The notes under the pieces are model-generated. The model was given only the letters and a program-made list of their open reading frames with translations, was not told the origin of the DNA and ran no database searches. Below are positions 15,784 to 24,502 of a DNA stretch of 64,000 bases, piece after piece. The translations under genes were made by a program, and so were the position numbers. The stretch spans positions 2,232,001-2,296,000 of the forward strand of contig NZ_AP018722.1 of the NCBI RefSeq assembly GCF_004001325.1, given 5' to 3'. Every line of letters starts with the position of its first letter. Positions within the stretch are counted from its first letter, which is position 1. The stretch is from Thiomicrorhabdus aquaedulcis (GTDB lineage: Bacteria > Pseudomonadota > Gammaproteobacteria > Thiomicrospirales > Thiomicrospiraceae).

Positions 15784-18135
15784 TCACTTTGTTAAGGACA
15801 TATAAAGCATCGGTAATTTTTCTGGTAGCTTTTCAACATGGTCAATTACCGTATAGTGACTATTTCCAAAAATTCGCGACACATAATGATCCGCATGCGG
15901 ATCTAGAGTCAAACAATACGTCATGATGCCATCAGACGCCAACTCTTCAACGGCATGCTTTGCATCCATACGCAAGTACTGTGGATCACGCACATCGTTA
16001 TCTGCCGGCTCACCATCGGTAATAAGCAATATTAATTTTTTAGTAGCCGATTGACGTTTTAAGTGCGACCCTGCATGACGTAAAGCTGTTCCCATACGAG
16101 TTGAGAAATCACCTTTCATACCCGCCAAACGAGCCTTTGCTTCGTCACCAAATTCTTCATCAAAATCCTTAAAACGGTAATAATGCACATCATGTCGACC
16201 CTTTGAACAAAAGCCGTGAATAGCAAATGGATCACCTATCTTACTTAATGCTTCGGCCAGCAAGACACTCGCTGAACGAGTTAAATCAAGTACAGAATAA
16301 TCTTTGCCTTTAACCTTATCATTTGTTGATTCAGACAAATCGAGCAAAACGACCAAAGAAACATCACGAATCTTACGCTGATAACGAATCATTATGCGTT
16401 CATCCGGTTGCTGATGCATACGGATGTCAATCATTGCAGCGACAGCGGCATTAATGTCTATATCATCACCTGTTTCTTGGCGACGAATACGCTGCATTCC
16501 CTGAGGAACCATTGACTCAATTAAAAACTTTAACCGTGAAATAACAGGGCGGTGCGCAGCACGTAATTCATCTACGATGGTAATGTCACCCATCTTTGCT
16601 CGGCGCTCAAGAACAGTCGCCCACAAAGGGCGTTCAACTTGAATTTGATAATCCCACTCATGATAATGAACAGGCTCAAGAGGTTGCTCTTTGCCTTCAG
16701 AGTCATTGTAAGAAATCCCCATATCTTCATATGGAAATAACTCGGTTGGCAAAACCCACACTTCTTGTGCATCATCGCCAGCTAACTCGACCTCAACTTC
16801 GTTAACAAGCTCCATTACAGAAACTTTCTTTCTTATCTGCTGCCCAGTATTCCAACTTGCTTCTAACGCTAGTTCTTCATCATAAGCATCGCTCCACCAT
16901 ATAAAACGGTTGTCATCGCGATAAGCTGCCTCATGCATCATCATTTTAGGACTAAATTCTGTCATACCAAAACGATCAATTTCACGAGCTAAAGGAACAC
17001 CTACTTCACGAGCAAAATTAGGGCTTTGAATATCAGGATGTTCATTAAATAATTGACGAGCTCTGGCTACCATTGGGTGATCATCAATATAATCATCATC
17101 TAACAATGCACGCGAAACACGGACCAATAAACTTTCTAATACATCGGTTTTATTGCGCAAGTCAGCATGAAACTTTAACCATAAGCCTTTTAAATTTGGA
17201 AATTCAGCTATAGCGAGCTTTTCAACCCGAGCATCTTCAATAATGCCAACAATTGTCATACCAAGTAACGACAATGTTTCTGGAGTTAAACGTGTAGTGC
17301 TATAAACCAAATGCGCAGCCGCATGCGCAACTGAAGCTCGATAGACTTCTAAACCACTAGCAATAACAGTATCGCCACCGTCAAAGCCTCTAAAATCATC
17401 ATGCGCATCAGCGATATGAATCATAAAATTATCAATAAAAGGACGCAATCCTTCTCGATTTTCAAAATCACCCGATGTAGGACGTAAAAAGAAATCACGT
17501 CCCCATAGCGCACGTAAATAAATATTCAAACGACGCTGAACATCAATAAACAATGTGCCCTTACGCTCACGCTGCAAAACATTATGAGAAACAGGAGATT
17601 GTAATGAGAAATAAGCAACCTGGCCTTCAAAATCTACACGATACGCATGCGCGCCCCACATCGCCCAGCGACGTAGACCACCTAACGTAAGATTACTAAA
17701 CAGCAATTCTAGATTTTCCAACATATAACGAACGCCACGTGGAGCTTGCGCCATTAAATGTCCAACCAAATTTAGATAAGACTCAAATAATTGCGCATCC
17801 CCTAATCGAGCTGCGGCCACTGGCGATGTGTTAATAATCAAATCTAAAACAGAAGCCGAAGTTTTTGATGCAAAGCCCAATACCGAATCTACTAACAGTA
17901 CGATGGAATCTTCACCTACTTCTTTAGCAAGATTCGGAGCACTTTGCAAATAACTCAATACAACCGTTGAAGAACGTGACATATTACTGATGGCCGAAGC
18001 ACCCTTAATATAGTTATCTAAACCCCTAGGCGAAAGCACGCGTGAAGCTTCAACCCATGACGAGCGTAATAACTCAATTGCATCTTCAGGAAACTCGTCG
18101 AGAATGTCCTGATATTCTTCTAAATGAACAGCCAT
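15784..18135 (-). CDS. cbbO: RubisCO activase subunit CbbO
   Basis: A 783-residue adaptor of the CbbQO RubisCO activase. The C-terminal von Willebrand A domain (from about residue 590) shows the MIDAS motif DLSES in VVLLDLSEST, plus LLITDGEPAD. The N-terminal helical region begins HLEEYQDILDEFPEDAIELL as in other CbbO proteins. With CbbQ it remodels RubisCO to release inhibitory sugar phosphates. It lies 11 bp after cbbQ and 10 bp before the protease gene. Its length and motifs are intact, with no frameshift. Confidence 0.92.
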   Translation of the reverse strand: MAVHLEEYQDILDEFPEDAIELLRSSWVEASRVLSPRGLDNYIKGASAISNMSRSSTVVLSYLQSAPNLAKEVGEDSIVLLVDSVLGFASKTSASVLDLIINTSPVAAARLGDAQLFESYLNLVGHLMAQAPRGVRYMLENLELLFSNLTLGGLRRWAMWGAHAYRVDFEGQVAYFSLQSPVSHNVLQRERKGTLFIDVQRRLNIYLRALWGRDFFLRPTSGDFENREGLRPFIDNFMIHIADAHDDFRGFDGGDTVIASGLEVYRASVAHAAAHLVYSTTRLTPETLSLLGMTIVGIIEDARVEKLAIAEFPNLKGLWLKFHADLRNKTDVLESLLVRVSRALLDDDYIDDHPMVARARQLFNEHPDIQSPNFAREVGVPLAREIDRFGMTEFSPKMMMHEAAYRDDNRFIWWSDAYDEELALEASWNTGQQIRKKVSVMELVNEVEVELAGDDAQEVWVLPTELFPYEDMGISYNDSEGKEQPLEPVHYHEWDYQIQVERPLWATVLERRAKMGDITIVDELRAAHRPVISRLKFLIESMVPQGMQRIRRQETGDDIDINAAVAAMIDIRMHQQPDERIMIRYQRKIRDVSLVVLLDLSESTNDKVKGKDYSVLDLTRSASVLLAEALSKIGDPFAIHGFCSKGRHDVHYYRFKDFDEEFGDEAKARLAGMKGDFSTRMGTALRHAGSHLKRQSATKKLILLITDGEPADNDVRDPQYLRMDAKHAVEELASDGIMTYCLTLDPHADHYVSRIFGNSHYTVIDHVEKLPEKLPMLYMSLTK

Positions 18136-18146
18136 ATTAACTCACA

Positions 18147-19069
18147 TTAAAAGTAGGCAAGGATAGCGGAATCTAAAGCATCACGCATATCAGGATCGTC
18201 GGTGATTGGGCGTACTAACGTAACACGACAAGCATCAACAGCAGAAACACCAGAAACAATCAACGAAGCGGCATAAATCATCATACGAGTTGAAATACCC
18301 TCGTCTAGACCATGGCCTTTTAAATTACGAGCGCGCTCTGCAATATGCACGAGCTTTTTAGCAATTTCAATGTCCACGCCTGTTTCATGACTAATAATTT
18401 CAGACTCTACTTCAAAAGCAGGATAGTTAAAATCAAGTGCCCCAAAACGCTGTTTAGTTGACTGTTTTAAGTCTTTCATTAAACTCTGATAACCGGGGTT
18501 ATAAGAAATTACCATAAAGAAATCTGGATGACACTCTACAAGTTCACCCTTTTTTCTAAAGGCAGAACACGACGAGAATCTGTAAGCGGGTGAATCACTA
18601 CCGTTGTATCTTGACGCGCTTCAACAACTTCATCTAAATAACAAATTGCGCCGTAACGTGCAGCAATGGCCAATGGGCCATCTTGCCAACGCGTACCGCT
18701 TGAATCTAATAAAAAACGACCTACTAAATCAGATGCTGTCATATCTTCGTTACAAGCAACTGTAATTAAAGGACGATTTAGTTTCCAAGCCATATGTTCA
18801 ACAAAACGTGTTTTACCACATCCTGTTGGACCTTTAAGCATCATGGGCATGCGCACAGAATAAGCGGATTCAAAAAGAGACATCTCATCTGAAACGGTGC
18901 GGTAATAAGGTTCGGATTTAACGTAATATTGTGCTAAAGGATTATCTGTATTCACGGAAGTACCACTATTAATAAAAGAATTATTAGTTGGCATCGTTAC
19001 CGATGCGGGCTCTGCTAGACTACCTGCTTTATAGGTGACTGCTTTTTTGTATGACGAACGAACTGGCAT
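18147..19069 (-). CDS. cbbQ: RubisCO activase AAA+ subunit CbbQ (one-base frameshift)
   Basis: A MoxR-type AAA+ ATPase: Walker [10 protein letters not shown], Walker B-like [14 protein letters not shown], and [15 protein letters not shown]. The frame breaks in the A-run after LPLEK (about 18551-18556). One extra A continues as [22 protein letters not shown] and joins the frame to 18147, giving 307 residues. Both halves are highly conserved in sequence, so a sequencing deletion is likelier than a dead gene. AAGGAG 8 nt before the ATG at 19069 supports the start. Compared with typical CbbQ (about 267 residues) there is an extra 40-45-residue Ser/Thr/Asn-rich N-terminus, possibly a carboxysome-targeting or anchoring tail. 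Confidence 0.88.
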
Positions 19070-19088
19070 TTAACAAACTCCTTAAAAT

Positions 19089-19316
19089 TTAATCTGGCCA
19101 AACACGATCTGAGTGTTCAAAACCAAACAACTTCTTCTTCACTTGAGCGACATCTTGCTCGGCTTGAACCAGTTTTTCTACAGGCGCTTCAATTAACTTA
19201 ACTTCTGGCTCCTGTACGTCGACCGGGTTCGTGACGGTCGTATCTATTTTAGCCTTAGCCGCTGCTCTTTTTACCTGACGAATGCCAGATGTTAATTTAT
19301 TTTCCAGTGTTGACAT
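19089..19316 (-). CDS. mcdB: McdB-like carboxysome positioning protein
   Basis: A 75-residue, highly charged, probably disordered protein ending in DRVWPD. Alpha-carboxysome McdB proteins are short, low-complexity, encoded directly after mcdA, and keep a conserved tryptophan near the C-terminus. All of these hold here. It starts 20 bp inside the mcdA 3' end. With McdA it would space carboxysomes over the nucleoid. A broken remnant of the same gene lies at 12062-12126, where the Trp codon is TAG. Confidence 0.75.
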   Translation of the reverse strand: MSTLENKLTSGIRQVKRAAAKAKIDTTVTNPVDVQEPEVKLIEAPVEKLVQAEQDVAQVKKKLFGFEHSDRVWPD

Positions 19317-19923
19317 GATTAAATATCTCCTCTATCAATGTATCCATTTCGTCTCTTGCAAGCTTACCCCGTCCTGCAACATCATAAACTGTCTTTCCCT
19401 CTACTGCGGCATTACGATATACCGCTCTTTTACCCAGAGTTTGTTGCGCTAATGGAATTCCCAGCGCACTCGAGACTGACATTGCGGCTTTTACAAACGC
19501 ATTGCCTTTTTCAACTTGATTAAATACCAACATCGAGCGCAGTGTTTGGCGCTCTTGCTGGTTTAACAGCTCAACAAATGAAACTGTAGCCCATAAATCA
19601 AATGGCGATGGGTTAACCGGAACAATCAAGTGGGTTAACTCTTCAACTACGGCTAGAAATTCTTCATCTCTAAACGCAGGTGGACAATCAATTACACAGA
19701 TATTGGCATCGGACTGGGGTAAAGGCTCTCCCAACCGATAGGGCATTACTGTAAACGGCAATTTATTGCATTGCATTGACCAGTGTAATAATGAGGCCTG
19801 TGGATCAGCATCCAGCACTAGTACTGTGTGTTTTTGCGCCAACGCTGCGGCAAAATTAACGGCGATTGTTGTTTTTCCTACACCACCTTTGCGATTCGCC
19901 AGGGCAACGACATGCTTAAACAT
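19297..19923 (-). CDS. mcdA: McdA-like ParA ATPase (carboxysome positioning)
   Basis: A 208-residue ParA/MinD-type ATPase with the deviant Walker A KGGVGKTT (residues 12-19), the Walker A' block VLDADPQAS and the Walker B-like CVIDCPPAF. Its place between acRAF and a small McdB-like gene, within the cso operon, identifies it as McdA rather than a chromosome-partition ParA. It would form nucleoid-bound gradients that distribute carboxysomes. The first 10 codons are duplicated at 12168-12199. Confidence 0.85.
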   Translation of the reverse strand: MFKHVVALANRKGGVGKTTIAVNFAAALAQKHTVLVLDADPQASLLHWSMQCNKLPFTVMPYRLGEPLPQSDANICVIDCPPAFRDEEFLAVVEELTHLIVPVNPSPFDLWATVSFVELLNQQERQTLRSMLVFNQVEKGNAFVKAAMSVSSALGIPLAQQTLGKRAVYRNAAVEGKTVYDVAGRGKLARDEMDTLIEEIFNHVNTGK

Positions 19924-19935
19924 AGCTCATACGCC

Positions 19936-20220
19936 CTATTGAACAAAGGTCTGTTGATAAAATTCACTAATCTTCTCTGCCAAGAACAATTGCTCTGGCA
20001 AAAAACTGCCTTCCTCTCCGTCTATCGTTATACTGGCAAACGTTGTCGCAAAATTTATGGTTGAGGGTTGCGCTCCTATTTCTTCTATTTGCGCATTGAG
20101 ATAATCTAAAAAATCTCGAGTTTCCCTATAGGCAGAAAACTGGAATTTTCGTGTCATTTGACAAGGTTTATTTCGAAAATCCCACTTTTCTGCATACGGG
20201 AAATCTGACTGACAAGACAT
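19936..20220 (-). CDS. acRAF: pterin-dehydratase-like RubisCO assembly factor
   Basis: A 94-residue protein of the degenerate pterin-4a-carbinolamine dehydratase family found in cso operons and known as acRAF. It helps RubisCO assembly rather than pterin recycling. Family features are the KWDFRNKPCQMTRKFQFSAY block, RDFLDYLNAQIEE and a short beta-rich core (TINFATTFASITI). It lies 12 bp upstream of mcdA and follows csoS1B after an intercistronic hairpin. An identical copy is at 12212-12496. Confidence 0.82.
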   Translation of the reverse strand: MSCQSDFPYAEKWDFRNKPCQMTRKFQFSAYRETRDFLDYLNAQIEEIGAQPSTINFATTFASITIDGEEGSFLPEQLFLAEKISEFYQQTFVQ

Positions 20221-20247
20221 AGCAATCCTTTGTGGCTTAAATTAAAA

Positions 20248-20275
20248 AGGTGTGAAGGCATGGTGCTCCACACCT
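20248..20275 (-). other. Intercistronic hairpin between csoS1B and acRAF
   Basis: AGGTGTG and CACACCT form a perfect 7-bp stem in the 79-bp gap. It may stabilise the abundant upstream shell-protein mRNA or attenuate downstream genes. The copy at 12524-12551 is identical. Confidence 0.45.
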
Positions 20276-20299
20276 CCACCATTTGTGATAAACAAATGA

Positions 20300-20638
20300 T
20301 TAGCTTTGAGTACGAGTTACGTCCGCATCCAAACCTGTTGTACCTGTTGTACCATTAGGAAGTACTTTTTCAACTTCATTATGCACACGCGCGATAATGT
20401 GGGCAGCAACTAAGCCATCTCCAACACGTTCACACGCATCAGCGCCTGCACGTACTGCTGCGTTTACCGCTCCAGTTTCGCCACGTACTAATACAGTTAC
20501 ATAGCCGCCACCTACAAACTGACGACCTATTAAACGGACTTCGGCCGCTTTTGTCATAGCATCAGCTGCTTCAATCGCTGGTACTAATCCACGTGTTTCA
20601 ATCATACCTAGTGCAACACCACCATATACATTTGACAT
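20300..20638 (-). CDS. csoS1B: Carboxysome shell hexamer CsoS1B
   Basis: A 112-residue BMC-domain protein: GVALGMIETRGLVPAIEAAD, the pore loop RQFVGGGYV and HIIARVHNEVE. It differs from the neighbouring CsoS1 mainly by a longer Gly/Thr-rich C-terminal tail (TTGTTGLDADVTRTQS), the usual mark of CsoS1B. It forms facets of the alpha-carboxysome shell. It follows csoS1A by 33 bp with an AGGAG ribosome site. A copy with a one-base deletion is at 12576-12913. Confidence 0.92.
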   Translation of the reverse strand: MSNVYGGVALGMIETRGLVPAIEAADAMTKAAEVRLIGRQFVGGGYVTVLVRGETGAVNAAVRAGADACERVGDGLVAAHIIARVHNEVEKVLPNGTTGTTGLDADVTRTQS

Positions 20639-20671
20639 TACAAACTCCTAAAAATGGTAAAACGACAGAGC

Positions 20672-20965
20672 TTAAGCTGCGTCTGTTGGTAGTACTTTTT
20701 CTACTTCGTTGTGGATACGCGCAATAATGTGCGCTGCAACTAGGCCGTCACCAACACGTTCACACGCATCAGCGCCTGCACGTACTGCTGCGTTTACCGC
20801 TCCAGTTTCGCCACGTACTAATACAGTTACATAACCGCCGCCAACAAATTGACGTCCAATTAAGCGTACTTCTGCCGCTTTTGTCATTGCATCTGCTGCT
20901 TCAATTGCGGGTACTAATCCACGCGTTTCGATCATACCTAAAGCTACACCCATACGGTCACTCAT
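20672..20965 (-). CDS. csoS1A: Carboxysome shell hexamer CsoS1A/C
   Basis: A 97-residue BMC-domain shell protein, the major facet hexamer. I chose the start MSDRMGV at 20965 because AGGGGAC precedes it at normal spacing and the family starts here; the frame stays open to 21016 without similarity. Only one short CsoS1 plus one CsoS1B is present, where Hydrogenovibrio and Halothiobacillus usually carry three csoS1 genes. The extra pair in the duplicated block may make up for this. Confidence 0.92.
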   Translation of the reverse strand: MSDRMGVALGMIETRGLVPAIEAADAMTKAAEVRLIGRQFVGGGYVTVLVRGETGAVNAAVRAGADACERVGDGLVAAHIIARIHNEVEKVLPTDAA

Positions 20966-21011
20966 AACAGTCCCCTTAAATTCAACAATTAAAATAAAAA
21001 TTAAATTACAT

Positions 21012-21039
21012 AGCATTGTCGTTTATTAATCACAATGCT
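21012..21039 (-). promoter_or_regulatory. Hairpin in the csoS1A leader
   Basis: AGCATTGT and ACAATGCT form a perfect 8-bp stem within the 96-bp gap between csoS4B and csoS1A. Shell genes need far higher expression than pentamers, so this may be a processing or stability element or part of an internal promoter. It is also present at 13287-13314. Confidence 0.4.
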
Positions 21040-21061
21040 CACTTAATGATCTCTTTAAAAA

Positions 21062-21310
21062 TCATTCATACCAGTCGTCGATAATGCCACAGATTGTTAA
21101 ATCCGTAATCATTTTCATGTCTTTCATGGCAATTCTTGCGGCACTTCCTGATGCTGTAAACACCCATTCTCCTGGGCTAACACCAACAGGATCAGTCGCC
21201 ACTAGCTGCTTTCCCTTTAAGTCTTTAAGCACACGCAACGAAGCATTATTAAATCCAACGACACGCTTACTGCAAACCAAATCAGAAACAACTTGCATAA
21301 TTTCCATCAT
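21062..21310 (-). CDS. csoS4B: Carboxysome pentamer CsoS4B
   Basis: An 82-residue BMV (EutN/CcmL-type) vertex protein: MQVVSDLVCSKRVVGF, GVSPGEWVFTASGSAAR and TDLTICGIIDDW, which match the csoS4 family. Its ATG overlaps the csoS4A stop (ATGA), implying translational coupling. Pentamers cap the shell vertices. A 3' fragment is duplicated at 13337-13438. Confidence 0.9.
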   Translation of the reverse strand: MMEIMQVVSDLVCSKRVVGFNNASLRVLKDLKGKQLVATDPVGVSPGEWVFTASGSAARIAMKDMKMITDLTICGIIDDWYE

Positions 21311-21551
21311 TCCTCCCAGTGATCGATAATGCCAACAATGGTCAAATCACTTGGAAAGTCCTTAGCGCCTGCCGCTTCACGCGCGGCGCCAGAACCAACA
21401 CAAATCACCCAATCACCAGGCATACAACCAATAGAGTCAACAGCAACACTGCGCGCACCACTTTTTTCTTTAACCACCAACAATGGGCGATGTCCAAACT
21501 CAGCGATACGATTTGTGGAAACCAGTGTTTTTCTACTTGCATAATGCGCAT
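21307..21551 (-). CDS. csoS4A: Carboxysome pentamer CsoS4A (one-base frameshift)
   Basis: From ATG 21551 the reading MRIMQVEK is followed by a frame break in an A-run (about 21524-21528). Adding one A gives TLVSTNRIAEFGHRPLLVV, then GCMPGDWVICVGSGAAREA and LTIVGIIDHWEE, a complete 81-residue CsoS4A. Everything downstream is perfectly conserved in sequence character, so a sequencing deletion is very likely. It starts 15 bp after csoS2, where csoSCA would normally lie, and overlaps csoS4B as ATGA. Confidence 0.85.
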
Positions 21552-21566
21552 ACTACTATCGCCTTA

Positions 21567-24059
21567 TTAACCGCGTGCACCACCAGAATAGGTAACAGAC
21601 ACGCCTTTAGCACTACCACTTGATGAACCTGTAATATTAATACTACTGACACGAACTTCACGTTCAACATCTTTATATACAGACGCACCTACCATCCAAC
21701 TTTTTGGGTTTCCCTTTTCAGTTGGATTGCGACTTTTACTAGACGCACCTTCTGTTCCGGTTACAGCATTTGAAGATGCCCAAGCATCACCAGTAACTTT
21801 ACGCCCATCCTGACTTCCATTACCTGTAAGTCTATGAGCAGTAATTAAGGCATTTTCTACAGAACTTGGAACAGGCGGTACAACAGCCTGTACGGGCTCT
21901 ACCACAATTGGTGGAGCAACAGATTCTTGATGATTTACATTCTTCATTACTGAAGCCATGCAACCATTCATAACTCGCTGAGGATTTTCATTTCTTTGTG
22001 CATGAAAACCACGAGTACCTGTTAAATGCCTACTTTCCAGCTCAGCATTACCCGTTAAAACACGTCCTCTAGCCAGTGATGCATAAGGTAAATCAGGAGT
22101 AAGTACAGGAGCAGTAGTTCTATGCGATACAGGCGTATCAACAGAAATATAGCCACCAGTTACACCCGATGAACATGCCCCGCGTTCATTACCTGTCATC
22201 TTGCTGCTGTTAAAAGCCACATCACCCGATACAGGAGTAACGGATACAACCCTTACAGGATGCGTAGCGCAGTATGCAGACAACAAATTATCAACAGCAG
22301 GTTGATCACCTGTCACTGTTTTACAAAGTCCTTTATCACTACCAGTTAGGTTTTCATTGACGCCCACAGCGATACCGGTGACAGCCAGGTTACCACCCTG
22401 GCTGTCACCTAGAAACTTTGGGAATGTCAATGCACCTAAATCACTTGCAGAAGAAGCAGGCTGCACTAAACTAACGGGTTGACGTTTAATGGTGGCGACT
22501 GGAGCTGATTTTTTTAAGCTCACAAATTGCACATCATGATACTGACTTCCCGAAATTCGACGCTTATTGCCAATATCATTACCGGTAATTCGTCCTACAT
22601 CCAACTGTTGAGGTTGACCTGTAACAGCTATATTTTTGGCACTTTTAGCAACAATTACTTTATCAGCATTTAATGGTACCGAATCAGAACCGCAAAAAGA
22701 TTTAAACTCTTCGTTGCTCAAGTATTCAGTTCCAGTCACAGTTTTACAGCTACCGGCTTCATTCCCAGTTACACCTTCAGAACGGGCTGTCAATGAACCT
22801 GAAACTTGTCCACCGCGCGCGGTATGCGACATAAGTACTTTTTCTGGATTGCGATTACCAACAACACGCTCGCCATCTGACAAGTAACAAGAGCCACTAA
22901 TTTCACGTAAAGAACCAACTTCAACACCAGTAACACTAGCATTTGATCCTACGTTAGTACCTGTGACACCAGTACCATTACAACCAGACATAACGGATAC
23001 TTTAGTTGCATTTGGCTTAGGTGCGGTTACACCCTGCGCTTGATAATAATCAGTACCAAAGTACTCAGAACCTGTTATGGTTAAACCAGAACCAGATTCA
23101 ACACCAGTTACTTTTTCTGATACAGAAACATCAACACCAGTTACATTCTTTCCTGACAAAGTCTGCATATTCAAAACTTTTGCAGGAGCGGCGACAGGCT
23201 TTGAATCACATACTTGTGTAAAATGTTCATCACTCAAATACTCAGTACCTGTTACATGAGAACATTCACCACTTTCAATACCTGTCACGCCATTATTGGC
23301 ATCTACGCGAGTGCCCGAAACGGATTGCCCACTCAAGGTCTGCGTAAACTCAACTTTGGTGGGCTGAATCTTTTTTGGGCGAACTCTACCAGTTGGTCTT
23401 GTAACAGCCGTTGAAGACTTGACCATACCAGAATTAGAAGATTCAGAGCGATGCAGCTGTGCCAATTGGCGACCTGTCACACCTTTTTCTAAAGCTGACT
23501 TAAAATCCTGCCCGGGCATAGACATGGCAACTTTTGCTGCTTTTGAAACTTTCTGCATACCCGATTTGCCAGTTTGAGCCATTGCTTGACGACGTGCCAT
23601 TGCAATAGTACGCCCTGCGCTCATCTGAGCTAACGGTTGATGCTGGTTACTAGAAGAAATAACGTGCATTGTCATAGAATCAGACTCGGGTGCATCAAAA
23701 ACTGAAGACTCGGCAGATGATAATGGCTGCACATATGTTGATGCTGGCAATGGGATAGCCTTAGCACGGTTAGTACTTGACTTACCTTGCGTGCTCATAG
23801 TTTGTCTACGTAAGCGGTTAGCTTCACGTACACTGCCTGATGCCATCAAATTTAAATCAATTGCATTCGAAGCCTGAGAAGAAGAGGCAACGAAATTTTC
23901 ATTACTTGGCATTTCAGCTTTTTGCTTTGCGGCAACTGCATGGCGTACTGACGCCATACTTGCAGATTTCCCTGCTGTTGATAGCATTGCACGACGCATT
24001 CTTGCCAGCTCCTTGCCCGAAGGTGCAGAGCCATTTAACTGCTCACTTTCGTTATACAT
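21567..24059 (-). CDS. csoS2: Carboxysome scaffold protein CsoS2
   Basis: An 830-residue repeat protein that links RubisCO to the shell. The start MYNESEQLNG at 24059 is chosen because the longer frame lacks similarity. Four N-terminal RubisCO-binding repeats are visible (ELARMRRAMLSTAGKS, EANRLRRQTMSTQGKS, IAMARRQAMAQTGKS, RQLAQLHRSESSNSG). The middle region has about six M-repeats with VTGxxxG motifs, TGTEYLS and paired cysteines. The C-terminal region ends VTYSGGARG, the shell-binding peptide. I saw no clear slippery heptamer for programmed frameshifting and the frame is continuous, so a single long form is expected. Confidence 0.93.
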   Translation of the reverse strand: MYNESEQLNGSAPSGKELARMRRAMLSTAGKSASMASVRHAVAAKQKAEMPSNENFVASSSQASNAIDLNLMASGSVREANRLRRQTMSTQGKSSTNRAKAIPLPASTYVQPLSSAESSVFDAPESDSMTMHVISSSNQHQPLAQMSAGRTIAMARRQAMAQTGKSGMQKVSKAAKVAMSMPGQDFKSALEKGVTGRQLAQLHRSESSNSGMVKSSTAVTRPTGRVRPKKIQPTKVEFTQTLSGQSVSGTRVDANNGVTGIESGECSHVTGTEYLSDEHFTQVCDSKPVAAPAKVLNMQTLSGKNVTGVDVSVSEKVTGVESGSGLTITGSEYFGTDYYQAQGVTAPKPNATKVSVMSGCNGTGVTGTNVGSNASVTGVEVGSLREISGSCYLSDGERVVGNRNPEKVLMSHTARGGQVSGSLTARSEGVTGNEAGSCKTVTGTEYLSNEEFKSFCGSDSVPLNADKVIVAKSAKNIAVTGQPQQLDVGRITGNDIGNKRRISGSQYHDVQFVSLKKSAPVATIKRQPVSLVQPASSASDLGALTFPKFLGDSQGGNLAVTGIAVGVNENLTGSDKGLCKTVTGDQPAVDNLLSAYCATHPVRVVSVTPVSGDVAFNSSKMTGNERGACSSGVTGGYISVDTPVSHRTTAPVLTPDLPYASLARGRVLTGNAELESRHLTGTRGFHAQRNENPQRVMNGCMASVMKNVNHQESVAPPIVVEPVQAVVPPVPSSVENALITAHRLTGNGSQDGRKVTGDAWASSNAVTGTEGASSKSRNPTEKGNPKSWMVGASVYKDVEREVRVSSINITGSSSGSAKGVSVTYSGGARG

Positions 24060-24142
24060 ATTGCACTCTCTCTTTGTCAATCGACTTGTTAGTTTAGTGG
24101 CAAAGCAGCTCACTATAAAATGAACTACTTCACAAACCGCAA

Positions 24143-24472
24143 TTAACGACCGCGATAAACAACGAAAGCCATACCCTGACTTTGTGAATAGTTGTCAAAA
24201 CCTACAAGACGCACTAGGTGGTCAGGGTTTTCACGGTGACAAGATTCGATTTCAGCCAATACTGCATCTACTGACTGTTCACCGAACATTGGTAATTTCC
24301 ACATGTACCAGTAAGAACCAGCCATGTTGTCACTTTCAGTATGCTCAATACCTGGATTCCAACCCTGATGAATCATGTAAGCAATTTGCTTACGAACCTG
24401 GTCAGGAGTCATCTGTGGCAAGTAAGAAAATGTTTCTAACTTAAGTGATGATTTGTACGCTTGAATTTGCAT
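24143..24472 (-). CDS. cbbS: RubisCO small subunit, form IA
   Basis: A 109-residue small subunit: [20 protein letters not shown], the [11 protein letters not shown] block and [21 protein letters not shown]. It lies 30 bp after cbbL and 83 bp before csoS2, the canonical carboxysomal order. The N-terminus begins [18 protein letters not shown] as in carboxysomal form IA small subunits. Confidence 0.95.
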   Translation of the reverse strand: MQIQAYKSSLKLETFSYLPQMTPDQVRKQIAYMIHQGWNPGIEHTESDNMAGSYWYMWKLPMFGEQSVDAVLAEIESCHRENPDHLVRLVGFDNYSQSQGMAFVVYRGR

Positions 24473-24502
24473 GTTAATTTCCTTTTATATTCTGACTAAA
24501 GA

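Noticed and set aside
21552-21566. Possible hidden csoSCA between csoS2 and csoS4A
   Set aside because: Only 15 bp separate the csoS2 stop from the csoS4A start; there is no room for the roughly 500-codon gene.
21567-24059. Programmed -1 frameshifting in csoS2 as in Halothiobacillus
   Set aside because: The frame is continuous to the normal C-terminus and I found no convincing slippery heptamer with a downstream hairpin.
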